From Paragonimus westermani (lineage: Eukaryota; Platyhelminthes; Trematoda; Plagiorchiida; Troglotrematidae), in the NCBI GenBank assembly GCA_008508345.1, contig QNGE01003493.1, forward strand, positions 1 to 64,000: 64,000 bases of DNA. Direction: 5' to 3'. The notes beneath the pieces were generated by a model that ran no database searches, was not told where the DNA came from, and saw only the letters and a list, made by a program, of their open reading frames with translations. This document shows positions 48,999-63,634 of this stretch, one piece after another (position 1 is the first letter of the stretch; every line of letters begins with the position of its first letter). A program made the position numbers and the translations under genes.

Positions 48999-51900
48999 AG
49001 TGATCAGATTTTATTGGAATGTCACACATCCAGACTCCATAATGTTCAGTCATTTCAATATAAAAACTTTATGACAACCAGTTTTTCATTCACTATCTAA
49101 CTTGTGAAGGACCTGAATAAGGAATGTGCAATTTAGTAGATCCAAACAAGTTGAAACAACGAAAGTGTACAGAATATGACTCAGAAGTGTGTTGTCCGCA
49201 CACTTTCTTCTCCCGAACTGGTGGCTCATTAGAATGGTCCCTTGTCAACTGTAACTAACGCGTCCTACGGTGTATGGGTTGAGTCGTTGCCAGCCTATCG
49301 TCTGCTTACTGGAACTAGGTTGCAATTATCATCTCGCTATATTGCTTCAACAGTTCTATTATGTCCATAAAAATTAGTTTTACAACTGTATTTCTATGTC
49401 CAGATACCAACGGAAGCTATTGCACCAATTCACTGACACCGGCCACATCCCCACTCTGATCATTGTTTAATCTAACTCAGATTTCATTGTACCAAGGTAA
49501 TGAAACTCATCTTACCTTTGCTGGTTAGCATAACTCGACATGAATTGTGGTCAAATTTCAGGTACACATTTAGTCATCATTAGTTGTCTGGCCACCAAAG
49601 AAAAGGGAGAACCATGAGCAACTTACACGCACAGCTGACTGACACGTATAAATTCTTAAAGCTGGATACAGTTAGAAACAATGTCTTGCATATATCTATC
49701 ACCAGAGTTTCTGGCCAATTTCTCCTTTATTGTTTCAATTTTAGGAATCAAATGCCTCATTAGAACAAGTTTTGCAGTTTCACGGGTTTGTGAGGATGAA
49801 AAAATATATCTATCAACCTTTCTTAGACTGTTTTAAAGCTCATCACCTCAGCGATAGACCATTTACGCTAATCTTAACCCACCCGAGTGACATACTGAGC
49901 AACGCTCTTAATCCATGTCGATTGTCATTTTTGATTTGTACCATGTCATTCCAAACGGCGACTCTCATGATCGGATGATGGGCACCCGGTGTTCACCAGA
50001 CAAATAATCTTAGCTTATGCCTTGCAGAACGTTCACCTAATATTCTATCATTTTTTAACGGCTACTATTGTTGCCATTCAATTGTCCAACCAATTCCCTA
50101 GGCTACTGTAAAGTATTCAGGTAGTTAAATATTACCACTCACTAATTTTAAACGGAACACGAGTTTTCCGTGATTGTTAGCTTCAGAGATCTCATGTTTT
50201 ACACACAGAAACCGAACTCAAAATGTGACAGCCACAAGCTAAACCTTGATTAAACATTAAATTGATTTGCTTAAAAGTAACTTGGCAACTCTCATAATTT
50301 GTGTGAGATCTCACAATAAATAATCGATTTTTCGGATGGATTCAAAACATTGAGAAATAAAGCCCTCCAAAAATGGCAAGCGCTTTGTCAGCTCGCCCAG
50401 GTTATCAAGCTTGAAGCTCGAAAATTTCACGTTTGGAATGAGTTACCGATTCAGTCTAGTGCGCCGTGTAAAATCAACTGAAGGATCCTACGGATTTATC
50501 GCCTAGGAAGGATTCCTCAAACAACTCACGATAGGGTCCACCAAAGCCACTGTTAAGCATAAACTGTATTACTCATAAATGTGTGTGGCAGACTTCATAA
50601 GTTAAATGAGTGCTTACCGTGTCACCGCGCTCTCTCTCTCGCTGGATCAAACCCACCATAACTAATCAATACGCATATTAGACAGTCATCAGATTTTTCC
50701 AGTATTCATTAAATTTCATTTAGTTATGACAGTTGTGTTGCTAGCTACTTTGTTCAGTCGACGAGCAGTTCACAGATTTTAGTACAGATGAAAATATGAG
50801 AAAAGAACTAGTTCGGAAAATACATTACACTCTTTATCTCGGTGGGGACTGACAAGTTGTATGTGGCTATTTTTGTACGGGTGAAATAAGCACAAGCACT
50901 CTCAAGTGAACTTTATATCAGCAGATTAGGGAAGGCTTTGGACAGAACGAGTGGTGACAACTATCGCAAACACGTACACTGGTACAACTCACTAATTTTT
51001 AATCAAAAGCTATCTAAATTTACAATCATTCAGCAATCTGTGAGAATGTAACCAGTCAAAATCACATGAAATCAAATCTCTCAAGGGGCGTGGGAACGTC
51101 TGCCTTGTCTTTGGTGAACAATTCACTCCTTCACTTTTTCCAGTTTAAAATTTCTCACTGTCAGTGTAACGTGACCCAGAAACTGGGTTTTGCAATTTGG
51201 TTCAATGTTTGCATCTGGCAAGACCACTTCATCTCATTGGGATGGATATAACCAGTCCGTTCTTATTTTCAGCCTACCAGCGTTCCTATTAGCCTCGCGA
51301 CCTTGCTCAACATTGAACTCAAATCAACCCAATTTGCTAGTCTTAACTAGACATCAAAACATTTCAAACTGAAGGATGTTTAGTATGAGACATTCATTCG
51401 AGTTTATCCTTGAGTTATTGCCGTTTATTCTTTTGAATACGACGTTAAGTGACCGTGAGATTTCACAATTTGTCACCAAAACTTTGAGTGTCCGCTTTAG
51501 TATTGGCTAATCAAAGACAGCACTGCCTTAGACGGGTTCACTGAAAGAATATTTGAGACTTTAAAAATAGTTTTATCCTAACTGAATAATAAGTTTTTAT
51601 GCTTAGAATTTTACTGGGATGTTTGGCTGATTGGCAGGATGACTGGGTTATGTTTTTCAAGCAAACGAATCAAACTCAAGTGAATACAAATGGATGAATT
51701 TTCATTCACTACCCTACATCTTAGATCTTCGTCCATTAAGACTTTGTGCCCTGTTTTGTGAAGCAAATCAGCAAACCGAACCGCTCGTACTCATCAAGTG
51801 GCGCAGGCTGCCATTTCCTTAATAATATTATCAGCACCGACTAGAGTAAAACTTTGATGAGCATCGTACTGTTAAGCTCGACGTAACTAATCAGAATGAG

Positions 51901-54900
51901 TAGAAATGCGCCGAACTGTTCGCAAAACACACTAGAGTTCTTTGTGTTATCAAGTAATTTAATAGTTCAGATGAATATACAACTATAATAACAGTTTGTG
52001 CCACATTACTTTGTAGAACGACATATTTCGATGATACTAGTAAATAAATGAGTTCATTATCAATATAATCAATCTGGTTGTAGTATATAGCGCGGAAGAT
52101 CACTGACAATAATGGTACTACAAACGCAGGAAAGGATGGTTCTTGAGCCATAAATTACACAGCCAATCATGTGCAGTGAATTAATCTAGACAGAGATGAA
52201 TCGTGAATATGTTGATCATTTCGCATTTATTTTGCTTCAAGAAGAGTTTGGTTGGATACCTTGTGCATGCTTGAATTCTCTCTTGTTTGTGTACGGTCTA
52301 CCTGTTACTTTGCACCTTGCCTTTTAAGGTATTCAAACCTCCTTTGTGGCTTCGAGATTTATCTGCGGAGCCAGTTTGTTCCGTACTATTCCAAATGCCA
52401 CTATGTTTCTTGGAGTATATGTTCACGTTGGACGTGTGTATCATTGAGTTTATTTTGATACACGTCACTTGAATTTGAAGTATGGGGTTCAGCCACGTGA
52501 CGGTTGTATAATCCCATTTATGATCACTTGTTCACCAACTGGAGCTGGCGGAAACGTTTGCTATTCGATCACAACACAGCAGTGGTGAATGAACAAATTG
52601 CAACTTCCCCTTCTGAAAAACTATTTCGCACAAGACGCTTGCATCGGCTAGAAAATGTTGGGTACCATAATGACAGAAACCCACTGTGCAAACGCATACG
52701 CATATCACCTGTTTGGATTGAAAGAAGCCCAGTCCACCTGAGACTACGATATCCTCACCAAACGAAACACTCAGTTTGTTGAGACGTAGACTGCGTCGTG
52801 GAGTTACTTCAAACAATTCTTGAAGAGTCCTAACCAAGATAAACCAAGCAAAATCCCACCCACAACAGATGCGAAATTTTGATCTGAGGGGTTTGCAGCT
52901 GGCCTAAAAATGAATATAATTCAATATAATTGTGTTCCGTTGGATGGTGAGAGAATGTTTGTTTACAGGTCTGAATAGGTTGATGTCATGAAAATGTAAC
53001 ATGAAAAGATCGTTGGTATCTGTGAAAGATGTCACCAGGCGAAAAATCTGGTTTTGTCGACATTTCTGGGATCTCAGTTATTTTCGCGTGATCCTTATGT
53101 AGACCAGGCATTGTGGTTTCCTTGAAATGTGCCTATTGTCGGAAGTAATATCGTATCGGAAATTTTCAAAAGCACAACCGCCACTAAAAGCGAATCACTC
53201 GGTTCAGTTGTTCTGGATCACCTTTAAAAATATGCTCTACCCTTGGGATGCAATCCAGCCCTCTCTAATCAACTCCGGAAGTTTATTCATCTCAGCATTT
53301 TTCCAGGGGCCTCCTCCACATATGGGTGACATAAAGTTTACTCTGGAACCTGTTTGACTTCTGTCAAGATAGCATCCATAATGGAGACAATGCACCTTGT
53401 TTGCTGTGCAAACGCGAATAAGTTATGTATTCTGTTAGTGTTGTTTAATTTATTGTAAACTCTAAGTCTGCCATATCCTTGTCTGAAATTGAACGAGAGA
53501 GAACGAGAATTTTTAGTCTGAAAATTTTTTTAGGCAACCTGTATCTCTTATGATTGAACAGCTATTGTTGGTTTAAATGCATGTGACTCAAGCCCGATTA
53601 TTTGCTCATATTATTTTTGTTCAAAATGGCTGAACAAGGTTGTATAGTAATCAGTCACGAATGCTTCGTCAACAACGTTTTTATCGGATGAAACCATGTT
53701 ACAAATGCACTCCTTATCCAGTTTGTCAAGTCGTCCATCCTCCAAGTTTACGGTAAAACACCTTATATGGCTGTCCGTTCACTTCTTACAGTGCGGCAGT
53801 TTTTTTGAGGAGAACTTAACTGATGTTTTCAAAGGGAAACTTAACATATCGGCAAAGCTGATTAAGCATGACTAAGCAATAGTCCATCCAAAAACTTGTT
53901 CAGTTTTACCCAGCTGAAAGCAAAGAAGATAAAAATAACTAACAACGATCTCCTGCAAACCAGGTGAGTCATCGAAGGAAAGACTACACTAATGAAGCTA
54001 TTAGAATAAGCCTGGTTGATCAGACATAGTGCTACCAAAACTGTATTTTCAGTCGTCTTAGTGACCTAGAATTAAAACAAACCAACTCTATAAACAATTT
54101 AGGTAGTTCAACCAAGACGAGGGTATGTTGTACTGGAGTGATAAAACAAAATCAAGCGATCTACCTTTCGCGCAGCTTCTACTGCACGAGTCACACCGAA
54201 ATATTGATCTAACTCCGTCGTTCCTTGAGGCAATTGTACCGGTCTAAAAAATAATTATTGAAAGATGTGCTCATCCAGCTTCCTTTACATTGGTGCAGTA
54301 ATCACACAAAAATCACCAGTTCTGTCCCTGTTTCTGCGTTTCGCTGGAAGAAACATGCAAAAAATGCCTGTCTACTTTAGTCTCTACCGTTTATTTGCTC
54401 GACTGCAAGGTTTAGAGGATTACTTTGTACATGGGGAACATAGGCGACAACTACTGGTGGGTATAATCAAAATGTGATTGAAGTTTTACGCTGTCACCAG
54501 AAAAATTATCATAAGAAAGTATTTCTCTTAGGAAGGGGCGGGTTTCTCATACGGTTGTCATCCTTGCCAACTTAGCATGCAGCGTTCAAACATTTATGAA
54601 ACTGGTCACATTGAAACACCAGATGAAGGGCGTATGTCACGAAATATCTACATTACATGTCACTAAATGCCTGCAATAGATGTGTAAATCGAGATAGTAG
54701 AACGATAAACTTTGGTCGATTATTCACTGCAAATTTTGACATGGAAGTTGAGATACATCAACAGGGAATATTCAGAATAAACTAAAAGTACGTCCACAAG
54801 TGAACCTCACCATAATGAGCCAAAACTTTTGCCTGACAAACGGGGATTTGTAAAACCACGTTTGAATGGTTAATTACGCCAGAGGAAAGACATGGCAGAA

Positions 54901-56813
54901 TCAAAAGAACGGAACAGAGATCAGAGCGATAAGTTTAGTCTGACAGACCCGTCTCCAAGCCACTTGTGGCCACTCACTCAACATTTTGTATGCTGTGGTT
55001 TTTTGTCTTACGATTGGTGCGCTCGTTCAACCTGAGATATAAGCCAGTGTTATCTATCCGAGATTGATTTCAATATGTTTCACAGACCACTTTGTTTTCT
55101 GTTAGTTTCCTAGTTAAGGTTAACAGACCACTGAGTGACATCATTCCAGAGAGTTAACTGCTGTTAGCCCAACTGCTTAAGTGCGATGCAATTTATGTAC
55201 GTTTTCTTTCAAAAGATCACTGGTTATCCTTGAGTACTTAACGAAACAATATCCACTACTGTACTCAGCTTATGTGTTCCCTTTTCTTGTGGGCTGAAAT
55301 CGACCACCAATCATTCCGCTGTTCGCAACAGCCCGCCTCAATACGTTCTGGAGCCGCGTTGAATGCTTGTTCAATTACAGACCACTCATAAGCAGGTGAT
55401 CGTTCCCAACCCAAAAAGGAAAGTGCGACGGTTAAGGAAAGTAATTCATTTACCTCCAGGTAATTCCGGATATTGGGACCCCAATCTTTAGTGGTAAGTG
55501 TCTGGGTTAAAACCTGAAGCCTATTAGTGGATCATGGGTCCAAACTTGTGGACATCTGCCTTGTTTTTTCCACCTTTCTGGACCAAAACAGTTCGAACTT
55601 GGAGTCTCAAATCCGTTGATAACCATTGGAGTCAACTGCTTGCACAGAGATCTCTGTATATTTTGTAAGCGAAACGAGTGTTAGCACAGTAATCAAATAT
55701 ATATCTAGATGGGACAGAATCTTCTTTGCTTTCGGCGCATGGCAACCGCTCACGAACCGTAGTCACCGTGTTTTTGCAGTTATTCGTCTTTAATAACCTG
55801 TGACTGTAAAGAATGAGGGCTCCGTCAACAAACCTGAGTTTAGTTTCGTGCACACCTGCTCATCCAATCGGATACGTTCAGTGAGTTGAACAGGATAAGA
55901 TCACCCACTACAAAGCGCAACACGACTTGTAGCCATACCACACACGAACGGACTGACGTATCGTGTTTAGCTCAGGTTTTCCAGTCAGTCATTCTTAAAC
56001 GCAATGCGATCACTGTGCTCATATAGTTTTTTCAACTAACGTCGTCGGATGAGCAATGCACTTAAGAGACCGTGAGAAGTGGCCTGGAAACTTTGAGTAT
56101 GAACTAACAAGTGGTAATTAAAGAAAATAAACGATGAAATTATTCCAACAAACGATCGTAAATGTTGTGGATATCATTTGTAGCCGCTCTAGTTTCGCCG
56201 TCAAACATGAAGGCGAATAATAAAAAATCCGACCAGAATCTGATTATTCCTAACGGAAAAAACGATAACCGATTTAGTTGACTCACTCGCAACCGGTACG
56301 TCAATTTGCAAAACTAGACAGTTCAGATCAAGACAATGTAAACTTAGAATAATGCCTCCAAATTGTACGCTATACAACCGTGTACCTAGTAAAACCACGT
56401 ACGTGAAAACCTCAGTAAAACCAGGGCGATATTTAGTTATTTCAAGTTTTTATAAATTTTAAATACAAGCGTTAAACAAAAGGAAACATTTGAGTTTTAT
56501 ACTTACAACTGATTGTGATGTGGGTAACTTGTTTACAACTCCACTATGGCACTGCTTAACAGCCTGAACCCGGATGTGTACCGAACATGGCGCAAGTGAA
56601 CTCCAGTTCATAGGCAGAAAAGAGGCAAAAGCTTAGACACTTTACCAGTCGGCGAATAAATATATTCGAGTGATACGGGATAATTCACCACTTACCATAA
56701 CAGGCTGATCGGTCACCTGGACAACACCAGTTGGTAAGATCCATAGTAATTTCATAGGTTATCGAAAGATTAGGCTGTCTAATTATTACGCCAGTTGTGT
56801 GCCAGATAGTGCG
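48999..56813. other. No gene supported by homology; candidate spliced exons
   Basis: Candidate exons lie at 53904-53963 and 54279-54456 (plus) and at 52709-52829 and 54165-54243 (minus); see findings. A short CT run is at 50628-50640. Nothing else can be supported. Confidence 0.4.
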
Positions 56814-56960
56814 CGGTCAAAATGTCAAACGATTTTGATAAGGCCACACATTAGGATTATCAGCTATCCCCAATCCGAATTATGCANCGGTCAAAATGTC
56901 AAACGATTTTGATAAGGCCACACATTAGGATTATCAGCTATCCCCAATCCGAATTATGCA
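56814..56960. repeat. 73-bp perfect direct repeat around a single N (assembly join)
   Basis: Positions 56814-56886 and 56888-56960 are identical and separated only by N at 56887. This is the form expected when two contigs that overlap by 73 bp are placed end to end without merging. Confidence 0.9.
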
Positions 56961-59900
56961 TATTTGAATGAAATCTATCATCTAGACGACTAAAACTGAG
57001 CCCAGTAAACATGAGTTATGTGTGCTTAGTTGTTGGATCACGACGAACTCCAAAGTGATACTTATCTGGCAGCTTCTGGCGTTCGTACGACCACTTGTTA
57101 GACCACTTTCAGCTAATCAGTACCTTCTCTTTAAAAAGCTTTACAAATTGAATGTTGTAGAAACTCTTCTTACACTACACAACTACTGCTTGCATAGCCA
57201 TAAACTTGGTGTTACTCCCAAAAGCCGTCGAGCCGGGTTACAACATCCGTGATAGTGATCGTCGGTCCTCCCACGTTACCACAGATAAACTTGTTTACAG
57301 CAAAATCCTTACATAAACCACAAATGACCTTCACGTTGTTGAGTCAAAAATTAAGTGACTACATGAGCTAGGTGCTTATCAGTTCTTACAACAAATTGTT
57401 CTTAAGTTTGTTCTAGACAGATGGTGAGTGATTTATCGAAAGTGGGGTATCTTCAGTCGTTGCAGTTATCTGATCGATAAAAATCTTCACAATGTTGTCT
57501 GAAGAGTTATTATTTAGGGATTTGAGCCAATCAAAAGCGTTTATCTATTGGTATGACAGTAAAACTACCATTCTCACTCGTTGTGTGTCATTCATTGGTA
57601 ATTTACACAACATTTTAAGGATCAGAAGAAATCATGGAACGCTGTAGATTGAACGGTGCTGATAATGCCTGTGAACCCCTAATACCGTTTTGGAGGGCTT
57701 GAAATGATAAAATAAATTGGTATTTGTTTTTAAATTGCGAATGGGAACCAGTTGGAGAACACTAGGGGGAAATAAACCCAATCACAACTCAACACGCTTG
57801 CTATATACGTCACTGAACATGCAATAACCAACAGATGACTGACAGCAATCACGACAGTTTGGGAGTAACTGAACCCTAATGTAACGGTTCTCATGATTAA
57901 GCTGTCAGAGGACTCAGTTCAGTAGCATGAAGATGTGCGGTAAGCCTCCTTTTGAATTTATCTATTCACGTTAATTTCAGAACAGACTCCGGTGGTTTTT
58001 TCTGGATTGGACACAGTGGGACATGAAAGGTTGCTGTTAACGCGTCAGACGGGTCATCTGTTCCGGCAGTTTTGACGATCTATCTTTTGGGCTGGTTGGC
58101 TAGATCAGGTGAACGCAGTGACGCAGTGACGAACTTGACGAAAGTGCACAGAGCAACTTACCTGCGACGTAAATAATGCACCGATATTCCAGTTTGTGCG
58201 GCCAATCTGGATAAGTGAACGAACGAAGCATCTTAACCAGCTTTAATTCTCAGTGATAGTAACACTCTTCGCTGAAAACAGATGTCAAGCCTGAATACTT
58301 TGCTCAAAATATGGGTGCATTCACGAATTAAGCGTGATAAAAAACAGTCCGAGAGAAACAGTACAAATGTCAAATGAGTATCCGAAGCAACAAGTTGATT
58401 GAAAGTTGTCTACAAACAGTTACATCAAAATCATTTTCCTGGCCATTCGCACTGTTCCACTAGGGACGACGTGTTAAAAGAGAGACTCCAAGGTCTTCAA
58501 GTTACTTGCCGATAAAACACGATTTTCTGTACTATTTTACCCTCTTTTGCCACGCTTTAATTTACGGTCACAGTTTAAAATCCACGACCAACCTTCATCT
58601 CATGCTCACTCAGTTCCTGATTAATAGTGACCACCTAGTAGGCTCACCCTGAATAAGAGTACACACGTATGTTATGGATCGACGGAATAAGGTGCAAACG
58701 CCGAGTGCATAGTGTTGCTCCGACCACACTGAATTCGAACGCATAGTTGCCAGAATGTTCTTGCATTCAACAAGCCAATCAGACTCTCTATATTGATGGC
58801 AACTGTGGATTGAACGTAAGGGTAACCAAAACGACTAGGTAATAAGCGTGTATATCGGAGTTAGATTCAAACTCGGCAACGGAGTCTTCACTTATCAGAA
58901 AGCCACTGACTACAGTTGAAGAGATGCAATTAGAAAATTAAGTCAAAAGATTCAGAGTCCATGAAACTGAAACTGAGAACAATCAACAAAGACTAGCTCA
59001 TTACGGCGAAAGATTATGTTTGCAAGAGTTAAGAATGAGACGACAGTAGTCGTTTGAGGTACCAGCTCATTGGAAAATATTTGCTGTAAACCTACAGTCC
59101 ATAGTGAGCTATGTCCATCCAATAGATGAGACTTTGGTATGCAACATGGATTTGCCAGTTACGATAGCGGACCATTTCTGTCCAAAAATAACAAGGTCGA
59201 TCGCAGCAATTTATTGATCGGAGACTAAGACATCCAAATCCTTTTACATTTCCACCATAGCAGAACTAACCAGAGAGGAAGAGCTGTGTGAATTCGATTG
59301 CATCCATCTATCCAGTAAACATAACTGGATCTAAGTTAATGAAACAGCTATCGTTACAAGATGATAGGGGGATCACTAACCGACGAATTTCCATGTAACT
59401 CGCATTTACTAGCATGAGCATAGAGAAATACCTATGTGCTCTAACATTTAAGACCTGGCGCTTTCGGCCAATAGATATTAGTAATAGGTTGAACAATGAG
59501 CAGAGCACAAACATATTTTGTAGCGGGATATCGTCAAGGGCTCTTTTAAATTGTATTCAAAAATCGTGACAAATTTCAGTTCGACAGCAACCTGCCACTT
59601 TGATTCGCTTAACTGTGATTTTTCCAAGCTGACTAATTGTTGCGCCCGCAAAAGGTGCTTAGACTGGGGTGTTGTTTAGCGCACGAAATTCACTGCAAGG
59701 TATGTGAAAACGCAGAACGAACGAGAACACTACTTTGAGTGACTGACGTGTATCCGAACTCGCCGACAACAGTGTATCCTGATTCGAGGACACGCCACAC
59801 ATAATGCACCTACACGGTCCCAACAACCACCTATGGCCCGTAGTCTTCTTGGTGTTAACCCCACTCCTTTGATTTTCATGCACAAGAGTCGTACTATACT

Positions 59901-60814
59901 ACTCGCAAGTGGAGGTGCATGTTATACAAAAGTAATGATGTACAGTAATTCTGTCTCAAACAATGGCTAAGCTATTCTCGGAACACTTGACTTGGTCGCA
60001 TTGTCATATCTAGGCATCCGGTCAGCTAACACCTGGAATCAGTATCCGATCTTGTCGATTGGACGCGAATAAGACACACTTGGCTGCATTTTCAGTACTT
60101 CTTACAGAAAATAAAGGACGGGCCAGATTATGCCGGATTATTGATCTTTCATGTTTCCAATATCACAACAGATGATAATTATAAGCTCTTCAATGTGAAG
60201 AAACAAAACAGGAATGCTGAAAGTCCGGTTGTGAAAATGATAGGGCTAAAAACATTTTCGATAGTGCTCTTGCAAAATAATTATTATTCAGTTGATTTAA
60301 CCTCGCGAATATTAGTAAGTAATTACGTCATTCCAACAGCAGTTTCTGATGCGTTTTTTGTCAACCAAATTTAAAATATTTATAACTCCGTCTAATTCCA
60401 TCGGGAAAATAACGTTCCATCGTTTGAACCATTCAGATACGAGGACAGTGTCACCATGAGGAATTCGTGAACGCTATCGTGAAGTCAATTAACCATTTGT
60501 ACTGTTGATAACTCGTCTGAGTCTCCAATGGATCCCAGCATCAGGAGGGAAACCGTGGGAAAATCAGGTCCTCAGAAGTTAACAGCAATAGGCAATAACA
60601 TTACTTCAGTTTCGAAGTTCTACACGACTATAACAACCTGATCAGACTTGCATCTAATTATACCAGAGAGATGTAACCAAGCGACTCTTGAAAGCTAAAC
60701 AGTTCCTAAACCGGTCGCTTTTTAATCCACGGTTGACTCATTGGGGTTACATAGCATGTAATATTGATCACAGCTCTTAAGCCCCTTCAAAAGTGACTTA
60801 AATTACTCTCACTC
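56961..60814. other. Nothing recognised
   Basis: AT-rich sequence with only short chance frames and no recognisable repeats, domains or RNA genes. Confidence 0.5.
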
Positions 60815-61025
60815 CCAAAGACTTGTCAACCCCTCTTCCGAACAAACAGTAGATTCTAGTTTATTTTCTGTTCGATTCTCGCAGTAGCACATATCTTTGC
60901 TATGGATGACATTTGATCTATAGCCAGGTTCCTACAATGTGGTCTCGTTGACCACTGCTTCATTAATTATATGTCAGGCACGACCGAATTATTATATCTG
61001 AGCACAGATTCATTCGGGTGTGAGT
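60815..61025 (-). repeat. Degenerate family A SINE
   Basis: On the minus strand AATAATTCGGTCGTGCCTG, GCAGTGGTCAACGAG, AAAGATATGTGCTACTG and TTCGGAAGAGG appear in the right order and spacing. The hammerhead core is destroyed. Confidence 0.6.
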
Positions 61026-61189
61026 GGTGTTCAAAATGACTGATCCTCTCGGGTGGACGCATAGGAACTGTCCCACTGATTAAGTCTTTTCATCAATTTA
61101 CAATCAAAAACCGTTCTAACTTAGTTGGACATTGTGTTAATCATCAAAACGATTGTGACCCAACGTTAGCAGTGAATACGTCAGTCATG

Positions 61190-61285
61190 TAATGTGACGT
61201 CAACGACACAGTGGCCAACATGGTTGTATCCTGATAACGTGAGCTTAAATTAGCATCTCAGTCATAGTCGAGATATGTGCAGCAT
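61190..61285 (+). repeat. Family A SINE head fragment
   Basis: AATGTGACGTCAACGACACA, GTGGCCAACATGGTTG and later GAGATATGTGCAGC match the promoter part of the SINE; the rest is missing or diverged. Confidence 0.45.
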
Positions 61286-63634
61286 TCACGAAAGATAAAA
61301 AAACCGGCCCACCACTTCACCATTCTATTTCGAAAGTGTTAGCTATGGAGTCTGCGGAGATGCAAGGATATGATCCGGTGTAAATGGTGCCCAGTTTTTG
61401 TGTTAGATAAAATTCAGTAGAATTTATTAATAAATTGGTGGGTATTCGTCAAGATAAATGACATGAACTTTGAAGACAATCTCAATCGTAATTAGATACT
61501 ACGTTTGGAAAGGTCAATTAATCATTGAAAGTAGATCCGAATTCTTGTTTTACCAAACAAGCATTTTGTAGCAAATAAAACCAACCACAGTATATTCAAC
61601 GCACACGCTACTCAAACCTCCGACTATCCAGCGTCAACTTTGATGTCACATCTTGCCCAAGTATACAGTCAGTATCCTACACCAACATTCCTCCTTTCGA
61701 CGTCTGCACCACTCACTTGAAAGAGTTGTTTCTAAAATCGTTTTCAGTCTCGATCTGGTTCCCTACTCCAACAAAAATATTCCCTAAATTCTTATTGATT
61801 TCACCGTTTCGACACTGTTTTGCAATTCGTTGTAGCATCTAAACACACTGTTGACTAAAACTACGTAGGTTACAACACAAATTAAGGTATTTTAGCAACG
61901 TTTTCCAATATGCGCTCCTCCGTTTCATAAAACCGGTTACATAACAAGTTTGCACTTAGATCTGTCAGTCAAAACGCGGCATAAATTTAGAAAACAACAG
62001 CTACTGCCTTCCGAAATTTTGCTTAATCTTACGGTGCAAAACCTTTCTATACATCATTCTCCTCTCTCTTGGCAACAATGTCTTACTCTTGCTCACCTTC
62101 AATACTTAAGCGAAAAGTGTTCAGAATGTTTATCTGTTTAAGTAACTGGGACAAACTTAGGTAAAAGCAACCTAAATTTACTGGGAACACGTAGTTGTCA
62201 AGGTCACATGGTAAACATGGACTTCGCATTTACGGTGCCTCAGCTCACCTTCCGTAGAGAAAACAGAGAATTTCACAATCTCCACAAAGTCTGTTTATGA
62301 CTGGTCCAAACCACCGCAATACAAACAGCAGTAGCCAATCCTGAAACAAAATGGATTCTACGTCTGCTGTGTATTGCCTTAAAAATAGCTTACAGTTATA
62401 AAACATGGACATGCCATTTTTGAAACTGATAAACCAGAGCTTAAATCGCCAGGCATGTACCAGCTTCTTTCAAATTTTTTATTCGTTGATACAGTTTACA
62501 ATCGCTTGTTAACAATTCAAAACCTTTTGAAGACAATAGCAAAGTACCATTCCTTTTTTAACAAATAGACTAGGTTCCCGCCGTACGGCTTTGCCAACAT
62601 ATCTGCCCGACTAACTAGCATGATTAGAGGTCATAGCAATGACACCCGTTTATTCTTGGTGAGCTGGTTGACAGAAATGTAAGAACGATTGGGACAGAAC
62701 TGCAACTTCATCTATAGGTCGGCAATGTTTTTATTCTCAGAACATGTAGTCACATAACGCACTGAAAAGACCATCAACTGGAACAAACACATTTCGTCCA
62801 CGATCCACTACAAGTCAAGATATGACCACCTTACGGGTGTATGGATAACTCGAAGATGGATTAGCAACGAGCATGATCTCAATTGGAAAGAGCCTGTGAC
62901 AATTTACTCCTAAGTAAATCATACCGACAGAAAAACATCAGGCAGGCAAATAAGCTTCAACACGAAAGAAATCGCCTGAAGATTACGGGCGCAAAACTGA
63001 GCGGCCAACTTTCTCGTCAAAGTTCCATCGCCACATTTAATCAGTAATAAAGGTGGGTACCTCCAATTCTAAACCAGATGGATGTATCACTCTTTTTACT
63101 GTCTAACGTAAAAATTGGCTTCCTGTTGTCAAATCGATGTTTAGGACGATTACCGGGATAAGAACCACAGAACGGACTTTACAAACCTCCTTCATGTTTT
63201 AATTTGCGGAAATTGAAACATTTATTTTCGAGCACACAATTCACTGAAGTTAAAGTGAAGGTGTATACTTTGGCAAGTGGAACAGCCGAATCTGGGTGAT
63301 TCTATTGAGAAAGACTGAAACAGATTAGTCAAAATAGGATGTGGTACGCTTCGAACTCATGGTCGCAATCAGACGAACCGTTGGTGAGTGAGCTGACTAG
63401 TATGAATGAGGGACGGACTACCAGTAATTAGGACATTGTATTAGATGAAAAAGTACTGCCAATTTTCACCTCAATTGGGTAAAAATGAGCAAATTGTTAA
63501 GAAAGTCAATGCTGTATCACATACATTATAAGTTGATAAAGAGATTGGGAATAACACAAAGTTACGAGCAAGTTGTAATACTCTACGTTTCAACCACCTC
63601 GAGTCTCCTTCCTCAGGAGTGTTAAACACGACAC
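61286..63634. other. Nothing recognised
   Basis: Only short frames. A minus-strand block near 63340-63400 has a GAGTTCGAA that hints at a tRNA-like origin but is too weak to call. Confidence 0.5.

Noticed and set aside
56684..56762. A minus-strand segment with NWCCPGDRSACY before a strong GTAAGT donor
   Set aside because: The acceptor has no pyrimidine tract, the segment is short, and no domain family fits.
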